Assembly: GCA_015059305.1 (NCBI GenBank)
Contig: SVAQ01000006.1
Location: forward strand, 5,392-69,391
Source: Bacillota bacterium
GTDB taxonomy: Bacteria; Bacillota_I; Bacilli_A; RF39; UBA660
DNA length: 64,000 nt
Direction: 5' to 3'
Shown: piece after piece, positions 46,741 through 55,400 of the stretch
Layout of the letters: each line of letters begins with the position of its first letter
How positions within the stretch are numbered: the stretch's first letter is position 1
Program-made: the position numbers and the translations under genes
The notes under the pieces: generated by a model
Seen by the model: only the letters and a program-made list of their open reading frames with translations
What the model was told of the DNA's origin: nothing
Databases searched by the model: none

Positions 46741-46772
46741 AAACTTGAAATAATAAATTTTCAAGTTTTTTT
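46741..46772 (+). terminator. Intrinsic terminator after the rhomboid gene
   Basis: A 10-bp stem AAACTTGAAA/TTTCAAGTTT with an 8-nt loop runs into seven T. Confidence 0.88.
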
Positions 46773-46779
46773 GTGCCAT

Positions 46780-46816
46780 AAAAAAGGAAATTAGCCCTTG
46801 ATTAGGTAATATATAG
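46780..46816 (+). promoter_or_regulatory. Shared promoter-like element, copy B (upstream of the YhcG-type gene)
   Basis: AAAAAAGGAAATT and AGGTAATATATAG at exactly the spacing seen at 19799-19835, with unrelated sequence between. Even the preceding bases match: both follow a terminator T-run and GTG. It lies 13 nt before the start of the downstream gene. Confidence 0.65.
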
Positions 46817-46829
46817 TATAGGAGGGTGC

Positions 46830-47723
46830 ATGAATTATTATAACGAAATAAAAAAAGAGTTAATAAATAATGAAATATATAAGAAAGTTAAGGACTATTC
46901 AAAAGAAAAAAATACCGTGATTACTTATTATGAAATTGGCAAATTGCTCAATGAAGCCGGTAGAAAATATGGAGATAATATAATTGATAAATATTCAGAG
47001 AGGCTTATTGTTGAAGTAGGAAAAAAATATAATAAAAGAACCTTGTTTCGTATGCGGCAATTTTATATTACATTTAGTAATAAGAAAGTGTCGCCATTGG
47101 CGACACAATTAACTTGGAGTCATTATTGTGAGTTATTGCCAATAAAAGACAAAAATAAATTACTATATTATTTAAAGGTTTCATTACAACAAAATTTGAC
47201 TAAAAGAGAACTAAGGGAAAAAATAAAAAACAAAGAATATGAAAGAATAGATGAAGAAACCAAATTGAAATTTAAAGAAAATGATTATAAAAATGAGATA
47301 TCTGATTTTTTGAAAAATCCCATATTAATAAAAAATAAAAATAATTATCAAAGTATTTCAGAGAAGGCGCTTAAATATTTAATATTAGAAGATATTCCTG
47401 CGTTTATGAAAGAACTGGGAGAAGGTTTTAGTTTTATCGATTCTGAATATAAAATTAAGTTAGGAAACAGTTATAACTACATAGACTTATTATTATTTAA
47501 TTATAAATATAATTGTTTTGTGGTAGTGGAATTAAAAATTACCAAACTGATGAAAGAACATATTGGTCAGATTCAAACTTATATGAAATATATTGATAAA
47601 AATATTCGAAGTTTAACTCAAGATAAAACAATAGGTATAATAATAGTTCGTAAAGAAAATAAGTTCATTATGGAATACAGTTCTGATGAAAGAATTTATG
47701 AAACTGAGTATAAGTTAATATAA
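46830..47723 (+). CDS. YhcG/DUF1016 family PD-(D/E)XK nuclease
   Basis: A 297-residue protein. The N-terminal DUF1016 part (YYEIGKLLNE, LTWSHYCELLPI) precedes a PD-(D/E)XK nuclease-like domain with the catalytic strand pair YIDLLLF and FVVVELKI. The family is linked to DNA cleavage and is often mobile or defence-associated, but its function is not established. GGAGGG precedes the ATG. It stands alone with its own promoter-like element, shared with comEA and dnaG. No restriction-modification gene is nearby. Confidence 0.88.
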   Translation: MNYYNEIKKELINNEIYKKVKDYSKEKNTVITYYEIGKLLNEAGRKYGDNIIDKYSERLIVEVGKKYNKRTLFRMRQFYITFSNKKVSPLATQLTWSHYCELLPIKDKNKLLYYLKVSLQQNLTKRELREKIKNKEYERIDEETKLKFKENDYKNEISDFLKNPILIKNKNNYQSISEKALKYLILEDIPAFMKELGEGFSFIDSEYKIKLGNSYNYIDLLLFNYKYNCFVVVELKITKLMKEHIGQIQTYMKYIDKNIRSLTQDKTIGIIIVRKENKFIMEYSSDERIYETEYKLI

Positions 47724-47792
47724 AAAGTTTCTCTTGATTTTTATATTTTTGTGTTATAGAATTAGAACATATCATTTTTTATGGGGTAAGGT

Positions 47793-47882
47793 ATGAGTGA
47801 AGTAGACAGTAAATCCATTATTAATGAACTTAATAAACATAAATACTATTTTTCATGCTGTAATCAAACGCATTTAAACTAA
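47793..47882 (+). CDS. Leader ORF (29 codons) upstream of the rel gene
   Basis: A short frame starting MSEVDSKSII and ending in YYFSCCNQTHLN, with GGGGTAAGG just before its ATG. Its last five codons form the left arm of the terminator at 47867-47904. A weak promoter (TTGATT-15-TATAGA, 47734-47760) lies upstream. It may be a regulatory leader peptide; a decayed small gene is the alternative. Confidence 0.5.
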   Translation: MSEVDSKSIINELNKHKYYFSCCNQTHLN

Positions 47883-47904
47883 TTACGTTTTAAATGCGTT
47901 TTTT
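47867..47904 (+). terminator. Strong terminator between the leader ORF and rel
   Basis: A 12-bp perfect stem AACGCATTTAAA/TTTAAATGCGTT with a 10-nt loop is followed by six T. It overlaps the stop codon of the leader ORF and ends 16 nt before the rel start, so rel expression needs readthrough or a cryptic promoter. Confidence 0.88.
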
Positions 47905-47920
47905 GTTGGAGGTAATTGTG

Positions 47921-49360
47921 ATGAGTAAAACTTTTGAAGATTTAATAACTTTAGTAAAAATATATAATCCTGATGAAGTAGAAAGAGTAACTAAAGCTTA
48001 TAAAATTGCTAAAGTACAGCATGAAGGTCAGTATCGTCAAAGTGGTGAAGAATATATTATTCATCCTGTGAATGTAACATATATTTTAGCGCAAATGCAT
48101 GCTGATGGAGATACATTATGTGCTGGGCTTTTACATGATGCTATTGAAGATGGTAATCTTTCAAAAGAAGATATAGCAAAAGAATTTAATGAAGATGTTG
48201 CTAATTTAGTAGATGGTGTTACTAAACTTTCAAAAATGAATTATATATCAAAGCATAAGTTAAACTGTGCTAATACGCGAAAACTAATTACAGGCATGAT
48301 GGGTGATGTAAGAGTAATAATTATTAAACTTGCTGATCGACTTCATAATATGAGAACCCTAGGATTTAAAAGTGATAAAAAGCAAAAAGAAAATGCTATG
48401 GAAACTTTGGAGGTATTTGTCCCATTAGCAAATTATATTGGGGCTTTAGATATTAAAACTGAACTAGAAAATTTATCATTAATGTATATTAATCCAGATA
48501 AATATTTAGAAATATCTGACTTAAAAAGTTCTATAGAAATAGAAAGCTATTCGCTTATCCAAGAAATGCTTGGTAAAATCAGTTATCTTCTTAATAGTGA
48601 AGACATACCTTATGAACTAAAAGTAAGAACGAAAAGTATATTTAGTTTATATAAAAAATTAGAAACTGGAAAAAGGGTAAAGGATATCCACGATTTACTT
48701 GCAATTAAGGTTTTGGTCGAAAAAGTTAAAGAATGCTATCAAACGTTAGGGGTATTACATAGTGCATATCATCCTGCTGATGGCGAGTTTCAAGATTTTA
48801 TTTGTAATCCAAAGACAAATATGTATCAGGCATTACATACAACATTAATTGGTCCAGAGGGTCGACTTATTCAAGGTCAAATAAGCACCTATGATATGGA
48901 TAAGGTTTCAAGGTATGGTCTTTCTACGTATTGGGATATACATAATGGCGATGCGCGTAATGTAATGCAAAAAAAACTAAAAGAGCAATTACAATTTTAC
49001 CGTTCTCTAAGGCAAATTGATGCGGCGTTTACTGACGATGAAGAATTTGTTTTGCAAGTTAAGTCAGAGCTTTTTGGCGATAAAATATATGTTTATACAG
49101 TGGAAGGAGATATTATTGAGTTACCCAAAGGGGCAACTCCCATTGATTTTGCCTATCAAATCCATAGTGATGTTGGAAACCATATGATTGGCGCTACAGT
49201 AAACGATCAAATTGTTCCTCTTAATTATCAATTAAAAAATAAAGACCGAGTTAAAGTTTTTCAAAGTGAATTTGCTTCTCCTCAAGAAATATGGGAAGAG
49301 TATGCAGTAACCACAAGAGCACGACGAAAAATGCGTGAATATTATAAACGTAATGCATAA
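47921..49360 (+). CDS. RelA/SpoT-type (p)ppGpp protein, short form with altered synthetase site
   Basis: A 479-residue Rel protein with an HD hydrolase domain, a synthetase domain and a TGS domain, lacking the zinc-finger and ACT parts of full Rel (about 730 residues). The hydrolase residues look intact: YRQSGEEYIIHP, LLHDAIED and KLADRLHNM. In the synthetase domain the conserved ExQIRT reads QGQIST, so the catalytic Glu is Gln318 and the Arg is Ser. The protein is probably a (p)ppGpp hydrolase only. TGGAGG selects the ATG at 47921; the upstream ATG at 47894 lies in the terminator. Confidence 0.88.
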   Translation: MSKTFEDLITLVKIYNPDEVERVTKAYKIAKVQHEGQYRQSGEEYIIHPVNVTYILAQMHADGDTLCAGLLHDAIEDGNLSKEDIAKEFNEDVANLVDGVTKLSKMNYISKHKLNCANTRKLITGMMGDVRVIIIKLADRLHNMRTLGFKSDKKQKENAMETLEVFVPLANYIGALDIKTELENLSLMYINPDKYLEISDLKSSIEIESYSLIQEMLGKISYLLNSEDIPYELKVRTKSIFSLYKKLETGKRVKDIHDLLAIKVLVEKVKECYQTLGVLHSAYHPADGEFQDFICNPKTNMYQALHTTLIGPEGRLIQGQISTYDMDKVSRYGLSTYWDIHNGDARNVMQKKLKEQLQFYRSLRQIDAAFTDDEEFVLQVKSELFGDKIYVYTVEGDIIELPKGATPIDFAYQIHSDVGNHMIGATVNDQIVPLNYQLKNKDRVKVFQSEFASPQEIWEEYAVTTRARRKMREYYKRNA

Positions 49361-49385
49361 AAAAACTGGCTTTTTCAAGTCAGTT
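49358..49385 (-). terminator. Intrinsic terminator of rpmB
   Basis: On the minus strand AACTGACTT-GAAA-AAGCCAGTT, with one wobble pair, is followed by seven T. It may also weakly end rel on the plus strand. Confidence 0.8.
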
Positions 49386-49400
49386 AATTTTATTATTAAA

Positions 49401-49568
49401 TTAGTTTTCTTTATTAAGAGTTTTTGCTTCTCTTGCAGAAATAACTACTTTTTGACCATTAATAGTCTTTTTTTGTAAGTTTGGTTTTTGTACTTTCTTA
49501 GTTGCGTTTAAAGCATGAGATCTTTTATTGCCAGATAAAGGTTTTTTTGATGTAAGCTTTGTAGCCAT
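49401..49568 (-). CDS. rpmB: 50S ribosomal protein bL28
   Basis: A 55-residue basic protein, MATKLTSKKPLSGNKRSHAL, then KPNLQKK and VVISAREAKTLNK. It matches the bL28 pattern of GKxPxxGNxxSHA and PNLQ. The zinc-binding Cys are absent, so it is a Cys-free form. GGAGGG precedes the ATG. It has its own promoter, overlapping the dnaE promoter, and its own terminator. Confidence 0.93.
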   Translation of the reverse strand: MATKLTSKKPLSGNKRSHALNATKKVQKPNLQKKTINGQKVVISAREAKTLNKEN

Positions 49569-49591
49569 ATTATCCCTCCTAATCGTTTATA

Positions 49592-49642
49592 AGTTTATCA
49601 AAAATGAAATGAATTGTCAATTAAATAATAAGTTGTTATAAT
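49592..49642. promoter_or_regulatory. Overlapping divergent promoters of dnaE and rpmB
   Basis: Plus strand: TTGTCA (49614-49619), 17 bp, TATAAT (49637-49642) for dnaE. Minus strand: TTGACA (49620-49615), 17 bp, TAAACT (49597-49592) for rpmB. The two -35 elements occupy the same bases, so polymerase at one should exclude the other. Confidence 0.75.
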
Positions 49643-49661
49643 ATTTAATGGAGAAATGACT

Positions 49662-52484
49662 ATGATACCACTTAAAGTTACTACAGAATACTCTCTTTTA
49701 AAAAGCCTAATTAAGATTCCTGACTTAATTAATTTTTTAGTGCAAAATAAAATTACAGTGTGTGGTATTTGCGATGACGAGCTTTTTGGAGTCATGGAGT
49801 TTTATTTAAAGTGCAAAGATAAGGGAATTAAACCTATCATAGGACTTGAAATAATAATTAATGATTTACACTTTTATTTATATGCTAAAAATTATGATGG
49901 GTATAAAGAACTGCTTAAAATAAATACTTTAAAATACAAAGGGTTAAATTATAGTGATTTGGAAAAAGATAATCTTTTTATTGTTTTACCGTATGATAGC
50001 ATTGATGTTTATCAAGAATTTAAAAATAAAAAAAATATTTATATTGCTTATCAAAACATTCGTGAGAAACAAAGTGCTTTATTAATTAGTGAAAACATTT
50101 TATATTTAAAAACAATTAGAACTTTTGATTCAAAAGATACTGTTTATTTAAAATATTTACAAGATCTAGGAGGTATTTTTACCTATGATGATAGTAATTA
50201 TTTTAATTTAAATTTTGATGAAGATGATGAAAAAAGACTTAGGTCTTTTGTGGATTTGATTAATATTGAAATTCCATTTTATAATAGATATATTCCTGAG
50301 TATAAAGCAGGGATTAATGCACAAAATTATTTGACTACTTTAGCGATGAAAGGCCTTGAAAAAAGATGTGGAGGAGTTATTCCTAAAGCATATGAAGATA
50401 GACTAAAAGAAGAGTTGAAAATTATTAATGATATGGGTTTTACCAATTATTTTTTAATAGTTTATGATTATGTTTTATTTGCCAAAAAAAATGGCATTTT
50501 GGTAGGCCCTGGAAGAGGAAGTGCTGCTGGGAGTTTAGTAAGTTATGCAATTGGGATTACCAATATTAATCCAATTAAATATGACTTGCTTTTTGCCAGA
50601 TTTTTAAATCCCTTTAGAAAGAAAATGCCTGATATAGATATTGATTTTGAAGATACCAAAAGAGTAGACGTTATCGATTATGTAAAAAATAGATATGGAT
50701 CAGATAAAGTAGCAGTTGGTATAACTTTTAATAGTTTAAAAAGTAAATTGGTTATTAGGGATATTGCTAGAATTTTAAAAGTAGATAATGATTTACTTGA
50801 GAAATTTATTAAAGTTATAGATGGTAATAAATCTTTAAAAGATAATTTAAAAAGTGATTCAGTAAAAAAATATTTGCAATTATATAAGGAATTGAATAAT
50901 TTATATAATATTTGTTTGCGATTAGAAAATCTAAAGAAAAATGTCTCAACCCATGCTGCGGGAGTAGTTATTTGTTCAAAAGCTTTAGATGAAATAATTC
51001 CAGTTTATATTGAAAATGATATCGTAAGAACTGGTTATGCTATGGAATACCTTGAAATGCAAGGACTACTTAAAATGGATTTTCTAGGATTACGAAATTT
51101 ATCAATTATCAGTAGTATTTTAGAAAAAATTCCTAATCTTAAACTTGAAGATATTCCTTTAGATGATAAAGAAGTATTTGTTTTATTTCAAAAAGCTGAT
51201 ACGAATGATATTTTTCAATTTGAATCAAGTTATGCTAAAAATAATTTGTTAAAGTTACAAGTTTCCTCTTTTGAAGAACTAGCAATAGCTACAGCGCTTG
51301 TAAGACCTGGACCAAGTAATCAAATAGATGAATATATTAAAAATAAAAATAGTAAAGCATTTAATATTCATCCTGATTTACAAAACATTTTACAAAGTAC
51401 ATATGGCGTAATTATTTTCCAAGAACAAGTTATGAGAATTTTGGAAGTTATTGGTGGTTATAATCCTTATGAAGCAGATAACGTTAGAATAGCAATGAGT
51501 AAAAAGAAAGAAGAAATTATCGTAGCAGAGGAACAAAAATTTATTCAAAATGCTCTTTCCAAAGGTTATGAAAAAGAATTTGTAACTTCTTTATTTGATA
51601 AGATTAAAAAATTTGCGGAGTATGGTTTTAACAAAGCTCATTCAGTGTCATATGCTTTAATTGCATATGAATTAGCATATTTAAAAGTACATTATCCGGT
51701 TGAATTTGCATCGACTTTGCTTTCGGGTGTGAAAGATAATAATTCTAAGAAGAGACTTTTAAATGAGCTTAAAGAAAGTGGCGTTAAGATATTAAAACCC
51801 AATATTAATTTTTCGACAAGTGAGTTTCAGTATAAAAATGGAAGATTACTTTTACCATTTAATATTATTAAAAACTTTAATGATAATTTAGTAAAAGAAA
51901 TTATTGAAAGACGGGATACTCCGTTTAATGATATTTATGATTTTATTTTTAGATGTTATGAAAATTTAAATCCAAAGATTTATGAAACATTAGTGTTATC
52001 TGGTACATTAGATGCATTTAACTATAATCGAAGGACATTATTAGAAAATATGGATGTATTATTTAATTATGCTGAATTACATGATAAAGATGCTGAAAAA
52101 CCTATTTTGAATAGATGGGAAGAATATGATGAAGCGACATTAAGAATGCATGAGAATGAATATTATGGTTTTTATGTTGGTAATCATCCTTGTTCAATAT
52201 ATAAAGATGTTGTTAAAGTTAATCAAACTAAAAATTATTTGTTTAAGAACATTTCTATGATTTTACTAATCGAAAAAATTGTGAAAATTAAAACAAAAAA
52301 GAATGAAGATATGGCATTTATAACAGCATCGGATGAAACCGGAACACTTGAATTAACCGTTTTTCCAAAGACATACAAAATGATGGAAGATATATCTAAT
52401 AATGATGTTGTGCTTGTTAACGGAAAATCGTCAAAGCGGTTTGACAAATACCAAATAATAGTCAATAATATAAAAAGAAAGTGA
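49662..52484 (+). CDS. dnaE: DNA polymerase III alpha subunit DnaE
   Basis: A 940-residue C-family polymerase, shorter than the usual 1,100 or so. The polymerase core is clear: GPGRGSAAGSLVSYAIGITN, MPDIDIDFEDTKR, STHAAGVVI and FNKAHSVSYALIAYELAYLK. A C-terminal OB fold is present. The N-terminal PHP domain keeps its fold (TEYSLL, GIKPIIGLE) but lacks the HxH and TDH metal ligands, so it has no PHP nuclease. GGAG fits the ATG at 49662. It is followed 12 nt later by polC. Confidence 0.94.
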   Translation: MIPLKVTTEYSLLKSLIKIPDLINFLVQNKITVCGICDDELFGVMEFYLKCKDKGIKPIIGLEIIINDLHFYLYAKNYDGYKELLKINTLKYKGLNYSDLEKDNLFIVLPYDSIDVYQEFKNKKNIYIAYQNIREKQSALLISENILYLKTIRTFDSKDTVYLKYLQDLGGIFTYDDSNYFNLNFDEDDEKRLRSFVDLINIEIPFYNRYIPEYKAGINAQNYLTTLAMKGLEKRCGGVIPKAYEDRLKEELKIINDMGFTNYFLIVYDYVLFAKKNGILVGPGRGSAAGSLVSYAIGITNINPIKYDLLFARFLNPFRKKMPDIDIDFEDTKRVDVIDYVKNRYGSDKVAVGITFNSLKSKLVIRDIARILKVDNDLLEKFIKVIDGNKSLKDNLKSDSVKKYLQLYKELNNLYNICLRLENLKKNVSTHAAGVVICSKALDEIIPVYIENDIVRTGYAMEYLEMQGLLKMDFLGLRNLSIISSILEKIPNLKLEDIPLDDKEVFVLFQKADTNDIFQFESSYAKNNLLKLQVSSFEELAIATALVRPGPSNQIDEYIKNKNSKAFNIHPDLQNILQSTYGVIIFQEQVMRILEVIGGYNPYEADNVRIAMSKKKEEIIVAEEQKFIQNALSKGYEKEFVTSLFDKIKKFAEYGFNKAHSVSYALIAYELAYLKVHYPVEFASTLLSGVKDNNSKKRLLNELKESGVKILKPNINFSTSEFQYKNGRLLLPFNIIKNFNDNLVKEIIERRDTPFNDIYDFIFRCYENLNPKIYETLVLSGTLDAFNYNRRTLLENMDVLFNYAELHDKDAEKPILNRWEEYDEATLRMHENEYYGFYVGNHPCSIYKDVVKVNQTKNYLFKNISMILLIEKIVKIKTKKNEDMAFITASDETGTLELTVFPKTYKMMEDISNNDVVLVNGKSSKRFDKYQIIVNNIKRK

Positions 52485-52496
52485 TAGTAAAAAGCG

Positions 52497-55400
52497 ATGA
52501 ATGATGAATTAAAAAGATTTTTTGATAGTATTAAATTTACTAGTGATAAGTTTAACGACGCAAAAGTCAAAAAAGTAGTTTATTATTCATCTTTAGACCG
52601 ATACGAAGTAACAATTATTGCTAGTAGTATTGTTCCTAAAGAAGAAGTAGATAAATTAATTGAAGCTAGTAAAAATAAAATTAAGGGTGAAAAAGCATGC
52701 TCAATTAAAATAGAGTATGAATCTTTTTCTATGGAAGAAAAAAGGGATTATGCATTAAATATTTTAAATGATTATTATAAAGATAAACCGTCTTTAGGGG
52801 CATTGGCACTTGATATTAATGGTGATACTATCGTAATTAAACTTAATTCAAAAATGGCTGAAGATATGGTTAAAAGTGATTTTAATAAACTAGCTAAATT
52901 ACTTGAATTATATGGTCTAGGTCAATTTAATTTTATAACCCAACTAAATGTTGAGGCGTTACAATCAGTTAAAGAAGAAATTGAAAAAGAAAAAACAGTT
53001 GAAATAAAAAAAGAAGAGTCACCGATGGTTATTGGTGTACATAAAGATGGTGAAGTAACAAAATTAAGCAATATTTTTGGAGAAGCTAAAAATCTAATTT
53101 TTGAATGTTATATTTTTAATATTGAAAGCGTTGAAAAAAAAGGGAAAAAAGGACCAATATATATTATCAGCATTAAAGTAAGTGATAAGACTGATAGTTA
53201 TTTAATTAAACTAGTTAAATTTAGCGAAGAAGAAAATGCATTTATTATGAAAAAATTAAAACCGGGAACTTGGATACGTGTTGGCGGAAATGTTGAAATG
53301 GATACTTTCTTAAAATGTCCTATTATTAGTCCAAGAAGTATTGAAATAATTCCAAGTAGGGAAGAAAAAATAATAGATGATGCTCCAGTTAAAAGAGTCG
53401 AACTACATGCTCATACAATGATGAGTATGATGGATTCTGTTTGTGATACAAAATCGCTTTTAAAATTTGCTTATGGTTTAGGGCACCGCGGAATAGCTAT
53501 TACCGATCATTCTGTCCTTCAATCGTATCCTGATTTATATAATACAGTTAAAGACTTAAATAAAGGTAAAGAGGATAACGAAAAATTTAAAGTAGTTTAT
53601 GGTGCGGAAATGAATGTAGTCGATGATAACATGACTATTATTTATAATCCGAAAGAAAACTTGGATCTACTTGATCAAACTTATGTAGTATTCGATACGG
53701 AAACCACAGGATTAAATTCAGGTGTTGATAGTCTAATTGAAATAGGAGGAGTTAAATATAAAAACGGTGAGATAATTGACCGGTTTGATGAACTTATTGA
53801 TCCTAAAAGAAAACTTCCTGCATTCATTACTAAACTAACACATATTACAGATGAAATGCTGGTTGGAAAAGATAACGAAGAAAATGTTACCAAGAGATTT
53901 TTAAAGTTTTGTGAAGGTTGTATTTTAGTTGCTCACAATGCTGAATTTGATATGGGATTTGTTTCTGCGGTGATGGATAAATATAATTTAGGTAAATTTG
54001 ATTATACCGTAATTGATACAATGAATTTAGCTAGAAATATGTATCCTAGTTGGCGAAATCACAAACTATCTACTTTAGTTCAAAATTTAGAAGTAGATTT
54101 TAATGAAGATGAACACCATCGGGCAGATTACGATAGTGAAGGTACTGCGAAATGTTTTCATAAAATGCTTTTAACTTTAAAAAATGAAAAAAAGGCAACA
54201 ACTGATGATTTAAAAAACATGGTTGATAAAGAAAATATTATTAAATTTGCAAGACCATTTCATATGACTATACTAGCTCAAAATGCACAAGGGTTAAAGA
54301 ATTTATTTAAAATTGTTTCACTAGCTAATACTAAATATTTATTAAAAGGAAAAGAACCAAAAATTCCGCGACAAGATATTATTGATAATCGGGAAGGATT
54401 ACTTTTTGGTAGTGGTTGTACTTTTGGGGAAGTATTTGAAAAAGGCTTGAATCTTGATGATCAGGGATTAGCGAATATGATGAATTTCTATGATTATATT
54501 GAGGTTATGCCATATTCTTGTGCGACTCATTTAATTGGTCCTGAAAAAAGATTTGGTAGTGTAATTGAATATAACAATTATATTGAAAAGTTAGTTGAAG
54601 TTGCTAAAAGAGCTGGTAAACTTGTATGCGCAGTGGGTGACGTTCATAATATCCGTAAAGAAGATTTAATTTATCGAAAAGTTATTATTAATCAAAAGAC
54701 TAATGGAAAACTTCATTATTTAAATCACAAAGATATTGAAGTTCCAAATGAGTATTTTATGACCACAAACGAAATGCTTGAAGCATTTTCGTTCTTAGAG
54801 GATAAAGAGGATATAGTTATTAATAATCCCAATAAATTATTAGATATGGTTGATGAACTACAAATTATTAAAGATAAACTATATACGCCGGAACTTGAAA
54901 ATGCTGCACAAAGAACTAAAGATATGGTTTATACTAAAGCGCATGAAGTATACGGAGAAAATCTTCCAGAACTTATTGAAACTCGTTTAGAGCAAGAGTT
55001 AAATGGGATAATTTCCGGAGGTTTTGACGTAATTTATTTAATTGCTCAGATGTTAGTAAAAAGAAGTAATGAACAAGGTTATTTCGTAGGATCTCGTGGT
55101 AGTGTAGGATCTTCACTAGTAGCTACTATGATGGGTATAACTGAGGTTAACGGTCTTCCACCACATTATGTATGTCCAAAATGTAAAAGATCAGTTTTTG
55201 AAGTTGATGGCAAAAGATTAGCAGATGATTATAATAGTGGGTATGATATGCCTGATTATACCTGTGAATGTGGAGAAAAAATGAGCAAAGAGGGGCAAGA
55301 TATGCCGTTTGCAACATTCCTTGGTTTTAAAGCTGAAAAGGTACCGGATATTGACCTAAACTTTTCTGGGGATAATCAAGCTTCAGCACATAACCATGTC

